Below are positions 23,810 to 32,275 of a DNA stretch of 64,000 nt, piece by piece. The stretch covers positions 124,001-188,000 of the forward strand of contig CAVUQC010000004.1 of the NCBI GenBank assembly GCA_963743575.1. The letters run 5' to 3'. Origin of the DNA: DASUPK01 sp963743575. Lineage in GTDB: Bacteria; Actinomycetota; Thermoleophilia; Solirubrobacterales; 70-9. Below the pieces are notes generated by a model. The model saw nothing but the letters and a program-made list of their open reading frames with translations. It ran no database searches and was not told where the DNA came from. The stretch's first letter is position 1. Every line of letters begins with the position of its first letter. The position numbers and the translations under genes were made by a program.

Positions 23810-24714
23810 GGGCGCCGCGCCGAGAGGAGCAGGTTGTAGAAGAGCTGCGGCGGGAGCCGCGGCTCCAGGAGCTGGTTGTCCACGCGCTGCAGCGCGATGT
23901 AGCTCCGGAACGCGAAGCGGCGCCAGCCCCACGGCACCTCATCCGGCTCGGCGCTCGCCTCGAGCGTCCTCACCGTCCAGCCGTGGATCGATGCGAGCAG
24001 TTCCTCGCCCTTCACCCTGACGTCGGCGAAGGCGGCCTCGTCGCAGAAGCGGCGCAGATCGCCGGGCGAGAAGGCGTGCACGTCGACCTCCGGCTCGAGG
24101 TCATGCCTGTGCTCCACGGCCTCCGCCTCGTAGTCCCGCGCCGACGCGCCGACCAGCCGCCGCCAGAGGGGAGCCGTGAGCAGCGCCGTCCGCTTCGGGA
24201 TGGCGGAGAGAAAGTCTCCGTATCGCGACGGCTCGCCGCAGAACGCCACCGTCCCGCCTGGCCGCAGGACCCGCGCGAACTCCGAGAAGGCCTGGCGGAG
24301 GTCCGGGATGTGATGGAGCACGGCGTGGCCGAAGACCAGGTCGAAGCTCCCGTCCGCGAACGGAAGCGTCTCGGCCTCCGCCGCGGCGGTGGTCACATCG
24401 AGCCCTAGGCGCTCCGCGTTCGCCTCCAGCGCCGCCAGCATCCCGGGCGAGATGTCCGTCCCGGTGGCCCGCTCGATCGCGCCCGCCTGCAGCAGATTGA
24501 GGGAGAAGTAGCCGGTTCCGGAGCCGATCTCGAGCGCGTCGCCGAAGGGCGCCTCCGGCCAATAGCCGAGCGCCTTGCGCAGCTTGGCGGTCACCTGCTC
24601 CTGGCCGATGTCGCCGAAGTCGATGCCCCATTTGGCGTCATAGGACAACGCCGCCACGTCGTGGTAGCGCTCGTTGACCTCCTTGATCCTCTCTGGACTG
24701 CTCGGGGCCGGCAC
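23806..24714 (-). CDS. class I SAM-dependent methyltransferase
   Basis: A 302-residue methyltransferase. Motif I is ALEIGSGTGYFSLNLLQAG, the acidic motif II is in GTDISPGML, and motif IV is SFDLVFGHAVLHHIPDLRQ, as in the Methyltransf_11 group. The last 110 residues, rich in Arg and Trp, form a substrate-specific cap. The substrate cannot be predicted. It overlaps the convergent membrane-protein gene by four bases. It is unrelated in sequence detail to the methyltransferase at 26917. Confidence 0.87.
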   Translation of the reverse strand: MPAPSSPERIKEVNERYHDVAALSYDAKWGIDFGDIGQEQVTAKLRKALGYWPEAPFGDALEIGSGTGYFSLNLLQAGAIERATGTDISPGMLAALEANAERLGLDVTTAAAEAETLPFADGSFDLVFGHAVLHHIPDLRQAFSEFARVLRPGGTVAFCGEPSRYGDFLSAIPKRTALLTAPLWRRLVGASARDYEAEAVEHRHDLEPEVDVHAFSPGDLRRFCDEAAFADVRVKGEELLASIHGWTVRTLEASAEPDEVPWGWRRFAFRSYIALQRVDNQLLEPRLPPQLFYNLLLSARRP

Positions 24715-24770
24715 GGGGCGCGGATGTTACGCAGCCGCGTTCGACCCGAGGGCCTTATAGGCTGGCCGAG

Positions 24771-24926
24771 GTGAGCTCCGGCGCCGCAATCGCCGTCGGT
24801 GGGGGAGTCGGCCTCGTGGTGGGAATCTTGGTGAGCCTGCTCACCGACTTGCCGTTCGCGCCTGAGGGGGGACTGGTGCTTGGCCTCCTCGCAGGCTGGC
24901 TGACGGGGGCGTCGACGGGATCGTAA
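24771..24926 (+). CDS. 51-residue small membrane protein
   Basis: A GTG-initiated frame encoding 51 residues: a Gly/Val-rich helix (GGGVGLVVGILVSLLTD), a short polar turn FAPEGG and a second helix (LVLGLLAGWLTG). The arrangement resembles a two-helix hairpin peptide. A TATAGG box at 24757-24762 with TTCGAC upstream could be a promoter. No family is recognised; the coding call rests on hydrophobic pattern and isolation between genes. Confidence 0.5.
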   Translation: MSSGAAIAVGGGVGLVVGILVSLLTDLPFAPEGGLVLGLLAGWLTGASTGS

Positions 24927-24931
24927 CTACT

Positions 24932-25026
24932 GCTCGCCATCAGAACGCGGCCAGAGGCGGCCGCATCGCATAAGTCGCTCCGGGCTTCGCCCTCCGCTCC
25001 GAAGTGGGGCGGCCTGGTGGCGGCTA
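24932..25026 (-). repeat. structured dispersed repeat family B, copy 1
   Basis: A member of the ~96-bp family also found at 38219, 46001, 53790 and 58045. Core: TAAGTCGCTCCGGGCTTCGC followed by the GCTCC/GGGGC hairpin, ending with GCGGCTA. That end supplies the TAG stop of the minus-strand ABC permease. The GGGCTTCGCCC hairpin is intact. Confidence 0.8.
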
Positions 25027-25785
25027 GCGGTCGTAGGTCCTGATCGCTCGCAGCGAGAGGCCGATCAGGACCACGCCCATCACCAGGATCACGCCGAGGC
25101 AGACGAGGATCTTGTCCACCACCCAGCCATCGATGATCAGAGAGCGGATCCCGACGATCACGTAACTCACCGGGTTGATCCGCGCCAGTGTCTCCATCAG
25201 CGGCGAGAGCCGGTCAAACGGGACGAAGTTCGGCGTCAGGAAGAGCAGCGGGAAGAAGAGCAGGAAGCTCGTGTTCGTCGCCTGCACGTTCCGGGTCTTG
25301 AGCGCGACCAGGATTCCGAAGCCCGCGTAGGCCACGCCGAAGAGGGAGGCGAGGAGGACGGCCAGTAGGGCGCCGAGAACACCCGCCTCGACGTGGGCAC
25401 CGAAGACGACGATCCCGAAAATCATCACGACTGCGGAAGCCGCGAGGCCCCGCACGAGGTCGGCGCCCAGGCGGCCGAGGATCAGCGACGTGCGACGGAT
25501 CGGCGCCACAAGTAACTTGTCGAAATAACCGCTGTCGATCTCAGTGACCAGGGCGAGTCCCGTGGTGGCGGTGGCCACGGCGAACATCAGCGAGACCGGC
25601 ATCTGGAATGCGACATAGCTCTGCCCGTTCAGCCAGGGCGCGGTGTTCGCGTTGAATGTCGTCTGAACCTGGCCGATGTTCACCGCCAGGAAGAACAGCG
25701 GGATGAAGAGCGTCGGGATCGTCGCCTCCGGGTAACGGACCACCTCCCGCACCGCGCGCCGTCCGAGCAGCAGCACTTCGGTCAT
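25024..25785 (-). CDS. ABC-2 type permease, DrrB-like
   Basis: A 253-residue membrane protein with six predicted helices and the ABC2 signature around LFFPLLFLTPNFVPFDRLSPLM followed by NPVSYVIVGIRSLI (each written as shorter overlapping motifs in the family). It is the membrane half of an exporter whose ATPase is encoded just upstream with an ATGA overlap. Such DrrAB pairs export lipids or drugs. Its stop codon is formed by the end of repeat B copy 1. Confidence 0.88.
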   Translation of the reverse strand: MTEVLLLGRRAVREVVRYPEATIPTLFIPLFFLAVNIGQVQTTFNANTAPWLNGQSYVAFQMPVSLMFAVATATTGLALVTEIDSGYFDKLLVAPIRRTSLILGRLGADLVRGLAASAVVMIFGIVVFGAHVEAGVLGALLAVLLASLFGVAYAGFGILVALKTRNVQATNTSFLLFFPLLFLTPNFVPFDRLSPLMETLARINPVSYVIVGIRSLIIDGWVVDKILVCLGVILVMGVVLIGLSLRAIRTYDR

Positions 25786-26861
25786 GAGGCCAACGCCTTC
25801 GCCGCGGCCTCGTCCTGCTCTTCTCCGAGATCCTCGCCCTCGCCGGCGCCCTCGAGCCGCCTCCCGGTCGCCTCCAGGAACACGTCGTCGAGCGAAGGAC
25901 GCGACACCGAGATCGCACCGACTTCGACATCGGCCGCATCCAACCGGCGCACGATCTCCGCGATCGACCCCGCGCCGTTCTCCACGAAGAGCGCGAGCGC
26001 ATCCTGCCCGGCGATCACCCGGTCGAGACCGGGCAGCTCGCCGATCACCTGCTGGGTGCGCTCCGGATCCGCCCCGTGCAGCTCGACCGAGACCACATCC
26101 TTGCCGATCTCGGCCTTGAGGTTCTCCGGCGTTCCCTCCGCGACGATCTCGCCGTTGTCGATGATCGCGAGGCGCTCGCAGAGCTCATCGGCCTCCTCGA
26201 GGTACTGAGTGGTGAGGAAGATCGTGGTGCCCGTCTCGTTGATGCTGCGCACCTCCTCCCAGACCGTCAGCCTGGACGCCGGGTCGAGCCCCGTCGTCGG
26301 CTCGTCGAGGAAGAGCACCTTGGGCTGGTGGACCAGCGCGCTTGCCAGGTCGAGGCGGCGTTTCATCCCTCCGGAATATGTCTTGGTACGCCGGTCGGCG
26401 GCGTCGGTCAGGCCGACCAGCTCGAGCAGCTCGTTGGTGCGCGCACGTCCCGCGCTTCCGCCGATCCCGTAAAGGCCACACTGAAGCTCGAGCAGCTCGC
26501 GGCCGGTCTGGACCGGGTCCAGGCCTATCTCCTGCAGAGCCACACCGATGTTCCGACGCACCTCGTCGCCCTCGTCGACCACATCATGCCCCGCGACCAG
26601 TGCGCTGCCATCCGTCGGAGGCAGCAGCGTGCAAAGCATTCTGATCGTGGTCGACTTTCCGGCGCCGTTCGGGCCCAGGAAGCCGAAGATCTCGCCCTCG
26701 GGCACGTTGACGTCGACGCCGCGCACCGCCTCGACGTCGCCCTTGAAGGTGCGGGTGAGGCGTCGGGCCTCGATCGCAGGGGCTTTTCCGTTGTCTTCGC
26801 TCAACAGTCTTTCCGTCCTTGGGATTCCCCGTCTATGACGCGAGCGCCGGCCGAAACTCAT
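25782..26861 (-). CDS. ABC transporter ATPase, DrrA-like
   Basis: Walker A GFLGPNGAGKSTTIRML, signature TYSGGMKRRLDLASALV, Walker B VLFLDEPTTGLDP, and H-loop segment FLTTQYLEEADEL (Gln replaces the more common His nearby). The DrrA C-terminal domain follows. ATG 26861 gives 359 residues; a TTG at 26804 (SEDNGKAPAIEARRLTRTF) would put the ABC domain at the usual distance from the N-terminus and may be the true start. It forms an exporter with the downstream permease. It is divergent from a methyltransferase gene. Confidence 0.88.
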   Translation of the reverse strand: MSFGRRSRHRRGIPRTERLLSEDNGKAPAIEARRLTRTFKGDVEAVRGVDVNVPEGEIFGFLGPNGAGKSTTIRMLCTLLPPTDGSALVAGHDVVDEGDEVRRNIGVALQEIGLDPVQTGRELLELQCGLYGIGGSAGRARTNELLELVGLTDAADRRTKTYSGGMKRRLDLASALVHQPKVLFLDEPTTGLDPASRLTVWEEVRSINETGTTIFLTTQYLEEADELCERLAIIDNGEIVAEGTPENLKAEIGKDVVSVELHGADPERTQQVIGELPGLDRVIAGQDALALFVENGAGSIAEIVRRLDAADVEVGAISVSRPSLDDVFLEATGRRLEGAGEGEDLGEEQDEAAAKALAS

Positions 26862-26916
26862 CGCTCCCGGCCGAATCGCACTCTACGAAAACCGTGTAAT
26901 CCCTAACTTCCCCGCG

Positions 26917-27678
26917 ATGAGCGAAGTCGAACAGACCTATCTCCAGGCCGACCAGCCGGAGGGGGTCCCGCCACTCGAGCTGACGGGCGAGCGCACCCTG
27001 CCCGACGTGGCCGAGGAGAACTACTGGTATCGCCGCCACGTTGCGGTCTACGAGTGGATCGCTGATCGCTGTGCTGGCCTGCGCGTCGTGGACCTCGCCT
27101 GCGGCGAGGGCTACGGCTCGGACCTGCTTGCTCGCCGCGCAGCCGAGGTGATCGGGGTGGACGCGAACCCGGAGGCTTTCGAGCACGCCCGCGCCCGCTA
27201 CCCCCGCCCGAACCTGCGCTTCGAGCGCGGGCTGGTCGAGGACTTCGAGGAGGACGTGGACGCGGTCGTCTTCCTCCAGACCATCGAGCACATCCACGAG
27301 CCGGACAAGCTCGTCGAGACGATCTCCCGAATCGCACCCACCGCGTACATCTCGACCCCCAACCGCCTCACACTCGCCCCTCCCGGCGCCGAGAAGTCGG
27401 ACAACCCCTGGCACCTGCGCGAGTACGACGCCGCCCAGTACCGGGAGCTGCTCGAGCCGCACTTCGCGAGCCTCGAGCTGCTCGGCCTCTTCCACGCCCG
27501 GAAGCTGCGCGCCCATGAGCTCGCGATCCGGGCCGGCTGGGACCGGATCCATCCCGCGCTTCATCTCACCAAGCCGTTCTACGACAGGTTCGTCCCTGCG
27601 ATCAGCGCACGGGACTTCCGCCTGCGGGCCGGCGATTTGGACCGGGCGCTGGACTTCCTCGCCGTCTGCCGCGCCTGA
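26917..27678 (+). CDS. SAM-dependent methyltransferase of alpha-glucan cluster (Rv3030-like)
   Basis: A 253-residue class I methyltransferase. VVDLACGEGYGSDLLARRA is motif I, GVDANPEAFEHA motif II, and FLQTIEHIHEPDKLVE motif IV. It sits four bases before the GH57 gene and upstream of a GT4 glycosyltransferase, the same order as mycobacterial Rv3030-Rv3031-Rv3032, which make 6-O-methylglucose lipopolysaccharide. Sugar O-methylation is therefore the likely role, by context. Confidence 0.87.
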   Translation: MSEVEQTYLQADQPEGVPPLELTGERTLPDVAEENYWYRRHVAVYEWIADRCAGLRVVDLACGEGYGSDLLARRAAEVIGVDANPEAFEHARARYPRPNLRFERGLVEDFEEDVDAVVFLQTIEHIHEPDKLVETISRIAPTAYISTPNRLTLAPPGAEKSDNPWHLREYDAAQYRELLEPHFASLELLGLFHARKLRAHELAIRAGWDRIHPALHLTKPFYDRFVPAISARDFRLRAGDLDRALDFLAVCRA

Positions 27679-27681
27679 GCC

Positions 27682-29097
27682 ATGGCAGACCGCACCGCCG
27701 GCGATCTCGCGATCGTCCTCCACTCGCACATGCCGTACGTGGAGGGGTTCGGGACCTATCCCTTCGGTGAGGAGTGGCTGTTCGAGGCTTTCGCTCGCTC
27801 GCACCTGCCGGTGCTCGAAGTTGCCGAGCGGCTCACCATGACGATCACTCCGGTGCTGGCCGACCAGCTCGAGGCCGATGGGGTGGGGGAGAGGATGCTT
27901 GCCTTCCTTGCCCAGCACCGGGTGGAGGCTGCCACTCGGGACGAGTCAGAGGGCCAGGCGGATCTGCAGCCGGCGGCCGAGGCCAACATCAGCCTCTACG
28001 CGCGCGCGATCGATCGTCTCGAGAGCCTGGATGAGCAGCCCCTGGTGGCGTTCCAGGAGGCGGCCGATTCCGGTCGGGTGGTGCTGATCCCATCGGCGGC
28101 GACTCATGCGGTCCTCCCCAAGCTCGCGACGCAGGCGGGGCGCCGGCTCCAGGTCGATGCTGGGCTGCGCTCGCACGAGCGCCGGTTTGGCGGGACCGGC
28201 GGAGGCTTCTGGCTCCCGGAGTGCGCCTACGTGCCGCGGCTGGAGGAACTCTTGGCAGAGCGCGCCATTGCCTATACGTGTCTCGATCAGAGCGCGCTGG
28301 AGGGGGGCACGACCGCGCTCACTCCGGCCAGGCTTCCGGGTGGGCTCGTCGGCTTCACGATCGACTGGCCGACCGTAGAGCTCGTCTGGTCCGAGGGTGG
28401 CTATCCCTCCGACCCCAGCTACCTCGAGTACCACCGTCTCTCCCCGAACGGGATGCGTCTCTGGTCGATCTCGGGGGAGCCCTACGACCGGGCCGCCGCG
28501 GCGGATCGAGCGAGCGAGCACGCTTCGACCTTTCTCGGCGCGGTGCGGGACCGCCTGGAGCAGCACACCTCGGAGGGCGGCACGCGCGGACTGTGCGTTT
28601 TTGCGATCGACACGGAGTTGCTCGGACACTGGTGGGCCGAGGGCCCAATCTGGCTCCGCGAAGTGGTGCGCGGGGCCCAGGCAGAGGGGGTCCGCCTGAT
28701 GACGCTGCCCGAGGGGCTCCGTGAGCACGAGCCCGAGGAGCGGCCGATCGGCGAGTCGAGCTGGGGCGAGGGCAAGAGCCTCGAGACCTGGGACTCGCCT
28801 GCGGTCTCCGACCTGGTCTGGGCGACCCGCCGCTCCGAGCTCCGTCTGCTCAGGGCGCTCGGCATGCGCAGCCTGGGATCCGAGGCCGCCCAGCGCGCTG
28901 CACGCGAGCTGCTGGCCCTCCAGTCGAGCGACTGGGCCTTCATGGACCATCGCGGCCAGGCGGGCGACTATCCGTACACGCGAGCGACCGCCCACGCTCA
29001 GGCCCTCCTGGAGGCCATAGACTCCCCTGACGAAGTCGATGCACGCGTGCGCAATCTCGCCCCTGATCTGAGCCTGGCGCCGCTGCTCGAGCCTTAG
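27682..29097 (+). CDS. GH57 alpha-glucan branching enzyme-like protein (Rv3031-like)
   Basis: A 471-residue family GH57 protein with a C-terminal DUF1957 helical domain. LAIVLHSHMPYV carries the conserved His-x-His of the barrel. The putative nucleophile is Glu180 in FWLPECAYVP and the acid/base Asp310 in FAIDTELLGHWW. Both are intact. The family makes alpha-1,6 branches in alpha-glucans. It lies between the methyltransferase and the glycosyltransferase. Repeat A copy 2 starts at its TAG stop. Confidence 0.9.
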   Translation: MADRTAGDLAIVLHSHMPYVEGFGTYPFGEEWLFEAFARSHLPVLEVAERLTMTITPVLADQLEADGVGERMLAFLAQHRVEAATRDESEGQADLQPAAEANISLYARAIDRLESLDEQPLVAFQEAADSGRVVLIPSAATHAVLPKLATQAGRRLQVDAGLRSHERRFGGTGGGFWLPECAYVPRLEELLAERAIAYTCLDQSALEGGTTALTPARLPGGLVGFTIDWPTVELVWSEGGYPSDPSYLEYHRLSPNGMRLWSISGEPYDRAAAADRASEHASTFLGAVRDRLEQHTSEGGTRGLCVFAIDTELLGHWWAEGPIWLREVVRGAQAEGVRLMTLPEGLREHEPEERPIGESSWGEGKSLETWDSPAVSDLVWATRRSELRLLRALGMRSLGSEAAQRAARELLALQSSDWAFMDHRGQAGDYPYTRATAHAQALLEAIDSPDEVDARVRNLAPDLSLAPLLEP

Positions 29098-29262
29098 ATG
29101 ACCGAGTCCGAATCCACGCACGCCCGGATAACGCGCCTGGCGCGTCGCAGTTCCGCGTCCTCGGGCTTGTCTTTGGCTCCACCAAAGACTTCGCCCTGCG
29201 TCCTTGATCTGCTCGGCCAGCCGCGCCCCCGGTCGCACGCGGACTCGAACCCGATCATCTGA
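29095..29262 (+). repeat. dispersed repeat family A, copy 2
   Basis: It is collinear with 6078-6242 from the TAG stop onward, with one-base offset by the middle. It has the GTCTTTGG/CCAAAGAC hairpin (29169-29176 with 29182-29189). Near the end, GGACTCGAACCC (29241-29252) is the exact antisense of a tRNA T-arm GGGTTCGAGTCC, but no acceptor or anticodon stem is present. Confidence 0.75.
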
Positions 29263-29263
29263 A

Positions 29264-30469
29264 ATGAATCGCGTCCTGATCCTCTCCTGGGAGTACCCCC
29301 CGCTGATCGAGGGCGGCTTGGCTCGCCACGTCCGCAAGCTCTCCGAGGCGCTGGTGGAGCGCGACACCGAGGTTCACGTCCTCACGCGCGGTGGGGAGGA
29401 GTCGCCGTCCGAGGAGGTGATGGGCGGGGTCCACGTCCATCGAGTCATGGAGCCCACCCGCCCAGCGGAGCTGAACGAATTCGTCGCCTGGGTCGAGCGG
29501 ATGAACTCGGACATGCTCGCCGCGGGCGTCGAGCTGGGCGACCGCTTCGACTTCGACCTGGTGCACGGTCACGACTGGCTGGTCGCCAACGCCTGCGACC
29601 ACCTCGCCCGCCGATTCGACGCTCCCCTCGTCACCACGATCCACGCGACCGAGCACGGCCGCCACCAGGGCTGGGTGGACAAGCATCCGCAGTCATACAT
29701 TCACGGCGTCGAGCGTTGGATCACGAACCGATCCGACCGCGTGATCGCCTGTTCCACGTTCATGCGCGAGCAGATCGTCGACGTCTTCGGCGTCCCTGAA
29801 TCCTCGATTGAGGTGATCCCCAACGGGATAGACCCGGATGAGATTCGCCCGCATGACGATGCCGAGCTCCAGAGGCTCCGCGCCGAGTTCGCCGAGCCGG
29901 ACGAGTCGCTGGTCCTGCTGGTCGGCCGGCTGGTCTACGAGAAGGGCTTCCAGGTCGCGCTCGAGGCACTCCCGGAGATCATCGAGCGGCTCCCCAAGAC
30001 CCGCTTCGTGGTGGCCGGCTCCGGTACCCACGAGGAGGAGCTCCGGCGCCAGGCAGAGGAGCTCGGCCTGATGAAGCACGGCACCTTCGTCGGCTGGATC
30101 GGCGATGACGTCCTGCACTCGCTCTACGCCATCGCGGACGTCTGCGTGGTCCCCTCGATCTACGAGCCCTTCGGCCTCGTCGCGCTCGAGGCGATGGCCT
30201 CGAGCTGCCCGTGCATCGTGGCCGACACCGGAGGGCTGCGAGAGGTCGTACCCCACGACGAGGTGGGTCTCCGCTTCCGTGCCCGGGACCCTCATTCGCT
30301 CGCCGAGATGACGATCCGGGTTCTGGACGACGCGAAGCTCTGCCGCAGGTTGACCGCCGAGGCCTTCGAGCACCTGAGCCGATTCGACTGGGGCGACGTC
30401 GCGGAGCGGACCGCGGCCGTCTATGAGGAGGTTGTGGCCCTTGACGCGGCTGCCCGACGGCCGGCGTGA
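29264..30469 (+). CDS. GT4-family glycosyltransferase (Rv3032-like glycogen synthase)
   Basis: A 401-residue retaining glycosyltransferase. LSWEYPPLIEGGLARHV is the donor loop with GG, and the C-terminal Rossmann domain has VGRLVYEKGF and the E-x7-E motif PSIYEPFGLVALEAM. It likely extends an alpha-1,4-glucan with GDP- or UDP-glucose, as in Rv3032. ATG 29264 is chosen since the longer frame lies in repeat A. It is third in the methyltransferase/GH57/GT order, separated from GH57 by the repeat. Confidence 0.9.
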   Translation: MNRVLILSWEYPPLIEGGLARHVRKLSEALVERDTEVHVLTRGGEESPSEEVMGGVHVHRVMEPTRPAELNEFVAWVERMNSDMLAAGVELGDRFDFDLVHGHDWLVANACDHLARRFDAPLVTTIHATEHGRHQGWVDKHPQSYIHGVERWITNRSDRVIACSTFMREQIVDVFGVPESSIEVIPNGIDPDEIRPHDDAELQRLRAEFAEPDESLVLLVGRLVYEKGFQVALEALPEIIERLPKTRFVVAGSGTHEEELRRQAEELGLMKHGTFVGWIGDDVLHSLYAIADVCVVPSIYEPFGLVALEAMASSCPCIVADTGGLREVVPHDEVGLRFRARDPHSLAEMTIRVLDDAKLCRRLTAEAFEHLSRFDWGDVAERTAAVYEEVVALDAAARRPA

Positions 30470-30689
30470 GGTCTATCCCTCTCGCGATCGGGCTCCCAAG
30501 CGCCGGGCGCCCGATTTCGGGCCGGGACTCAACGTCAGCGTGCCGATCTCGTTCGGCCTGCCGCTGCTGGTCGTGGGAATCGCTCTGGTCGCCGCGGCCG
30601 TGACTACTGGCAACATCATCTTCTGGATCATCGGAGCGATCGCCGGGGCCGCTGGGGTGCTCCTCTTCGCGACAGGCAAACGGCTCTAG
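30423..30689 (+). CDS. small membrane protein
   Basis: An 88-residue protein: a basic N-terminus (RREVYPSRDRAPKRRAPDFG) followed by two helices (FGLPLLVVGIALVAAAVTT and IIFWIIGAIAGAAGVLLF). ATG 30423 overlaps the glycosyltransferase by 47 bases; a TTG at 30441 behind GAGGAGG is an alternative start. No family is recognised. It may be cotranscribed with the glycosyltransferase. Confidence 0.6.
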   Translation: MRRLWPLTRLPDGRREVYPSRDRAPKRRAPDFGPGLNVSVPISFGLPLLVVGIALVAAAVTTGNIIFWIIGAIAGAAGVLLFATGKRL

Positions 30690-30691
30690 CG

Positions 30692-30719
30692 AGAGGGGCG
30701 GCCCGAAGACCGCCCCTCT
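30692..30719. terminator. hairpin between convergent genes
   Basis: AGAGGGGCGG (30692-30701) pairs with CCGCCCCTCT (30710-30719) around an eight-base loop. It lies three bases after the membrane-protein stop and before the end of the minus-strand gene, so it may serve both. There is no U-tract. Confidence 0.55.
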
Positions 30720-30744
30720 GCGCCGCAACGGAAAAGGCTAAGGA

Positions 30745-31503
30745 CTACTTCCTCTTTTTCTTGGACTTCTTCTGCTTGCACTTCTGGGATGCGGTGGCGC
30801 TGAGCTGCTGGCCGTTGTAGAACGTCGTCGTGACGCTGTTGACGATCTTCTTCTTCTTGTTGCAGCGGGCCATCACGTAGTAGCTCCTCTTGCCGGTCTT
30901 CTTCTTGTTGAAGGTGGCGTCGAACGTCGTCAGGTCGGCTCCCAGGGTGTTCGGAAGCCCGGTGACGTCGATCGTGTTGGCCGCCGGGTCGTAGACCCCC
31001 GTGACCACCACCGTGAGCGAATTGGCGATTCGGCTCCAGATGTAGAGCGTGGTCGGACCGCCGCTGACCAGCAGAACCGGCTGCTGTCCGGGGTATGCCC
31101 CGGTGCCGTTGTTCACCAGCTGGAAGCCCTGCCCGACGATGCTCGCCCCACAGGCCGCTTGAACGGCTGCGGTTGTCGTCGCCGCGTTCAGGGTCGTGTT
31201 GGAGCAAGGCGGGGTATTCCCATTGACGAACTTCAGATTCCGGTCGAGCGTGAAATCTGTCTCCTTTGCCCCCCGTGAGTCGACGAACGTGTCGTAGGTG
31301 GTGTTGGTCGCGATGTGCAGCGACGCGCCCCCGAACGCTTTCGCGTCCTGCTTCGGCGGCGAAACCGCAGAAGTGAACGTCTCACCTGTCGGAACACCTG
31401 CCATGGCGCTCGAGGCCGTGGCCAACAGTGCGCCTGTGGCCACCAGGGCCGCGCACAGGAAGCCCCGGCTACGGATGCGTCTCTTGGATCTGGTCGGCGA
31501 CAT
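30745..31503 (-). CDS. secreted protein with lysine-rich C-terminal tail
   Basis: A 252-residue exported protein. ATG 31503 is preceded by GAGGAGAGGG. A basic twin-Arg-free leader (KRRIRSRGFLCAALVATGALL) ends at an AMA-type signal peptidase site. The mature part is a Thr/Asn-rich beta domain with a Cys pair. Near the C-terminus lie KKKKIVNS and the final KCKQKKSKKKRK, another instance of the Lys/Cys block seen in two more secreted proteins here. No family is recognised. Confidence 0.75.
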   Translation of the reverse strand: MSPTRSKRRIRSRGFLCAALVATGALLATASSAMAGVPTGETFTSAVSPPKQDAKAFGGASLHIATNTTYDTFVDSRGAKETDFTLDRNLKFVNGNTPPCSNTTLNAATTTAAVQAACGASIVGQGFQLVNNGTGAYPGQQPVLLVSGGPTTLYIWSRIANSLTVVVTGVYDPAANTIDVTGLPNTLGADLTTFDATFNKKKTGKRSYYVMARCNKKKKIVNSVTTTFYNGQQLSATASQKCKQKKSKKKRK

Positions 31504-31590
31504 CTTCCCTCTCCTCTCGATTCCTCTCGTTGTCCCTAACTTCTCTTCGTGATCCCGCACAGGGCATCTGGCGCGAAGGCACCGGCCCCG

Positions 31591-32217
31591 TCACGTATTC
31601 GGCCGCAGCGTGGACTGCTGCAGGTACCAACGGGCATGCCTCAGCAGGCGCTCCGGCGTGAAGCGCTTGGGGTCAATCAGCACCAGGCGGGCGTACTCGT
31701 CGGAGATCGCCGACAGCAGCCGGGCAGTCAGCTCGGCGTCGGGTGATTCTCGGTCGGACGCGAGCGCGGGACGAACGGCTTCGGTGAGCCGTTCGAGCAC
31801 CGCCGCCTTGCCCTCCGCGATCCGCTTGTGAAGCATCGGAGGCGCTCCCTCCGGCGGCATCAGGATGAGGCGCCAGGTGCGCGGGTGATCCTGGACCGCT
31901 TGCAGATAGGCCCGGAGGCTCTCGATCATCAGCTCCACCGGATCGCCGTGGGTCAGGTCCTCGAGCGTGGTCTCCGAGATCTGGGAGAGCGCCCGCGTGG
32001 TCTCCCGCTCGACCACCTCCCGGAGCAGCTGCCGCAGGTCGGTGAAGTGCTGGTAGACGGTCGCCCGCGTGACGCCGGCCTTGGATGCAACCGCCTCGAT
32101 CGAAAGGTCATGAAATCCGCGCTGGGCGATCAACCTGGTCGTCACGTCGAGCAACTGCTCCCGCCGGGCCGAGGCGGTCATGCGCGATGCGCGCTTTCTC
32201 GTGGGGGAGGGGGCCAT
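31591..32217 (-). CDS. TetR-family transcriptional regulator
   Basis: A 208-residue regulator. The N-terminal HTH is clear (LIAQRGFHDLSIEAVASKAG then VTRATVYQHFTDLRQLL). The C-terminal ligand domain has RTWRLILMPPEGAPPML. It follows, in the same direction, the SnoaL-like and alcohol dehydrogenase genes. A 20-base sequence 14 bases upstream of its start recurs at the SnoaL promoter, so it probably represses itself and that operon. Confidence 0.88.
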   Translation of the reverse strand: MAPSPTRKRASRMTASARREQLLDVTTRLIAQRGFHDLSIEAVASKAGVTRATVYQHFTDLRQLLREVVERETTRALSQISETTLEDLTHGDPVELMIESLRAYLQAVQDHPRTWRLILMPPEGAPPMLHKRIAEGKAAVLERLTEAVRPALASDRESPDAELTARLLSAISDEYARLVLIDPKRFTPERLLRHARWYLQQSTLRPNT

Positions 32218-32230
32218 CTTGCGCGGCTAG

Positions 32231-32250
32231 GTTACACCACCGTCACTTAC
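32231..32250. promoter_or_regulatory. candidate TetR operator, own promoter
   Basis: GTTACACCACCGTCACTTAC matches 16 of 20 bases with the minus strand of 34083-34102. It lies just upstream of the TetR start and is followed by further GTAAC half-site-like motifs. Confidence 0.5.
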
Positions 32251-32275
32251 AGTGTCGTAACTTACGAGCGCGTCA

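Noticed and set aside
29241..29252. Possible tRNA on the minus strand (T-arm sequence)
   Set aside because: Only the T-arm matches; there is no acceptor stem, D-arm or anticodon arm, and the other repeat copy is degenerate.
26900..31543. Repeated TCCCTAACTTC at 26900-26910 and 31533-31543
   Set aside because: A single shared 11-mer with different flanks and orientation to genes; chance is likely.
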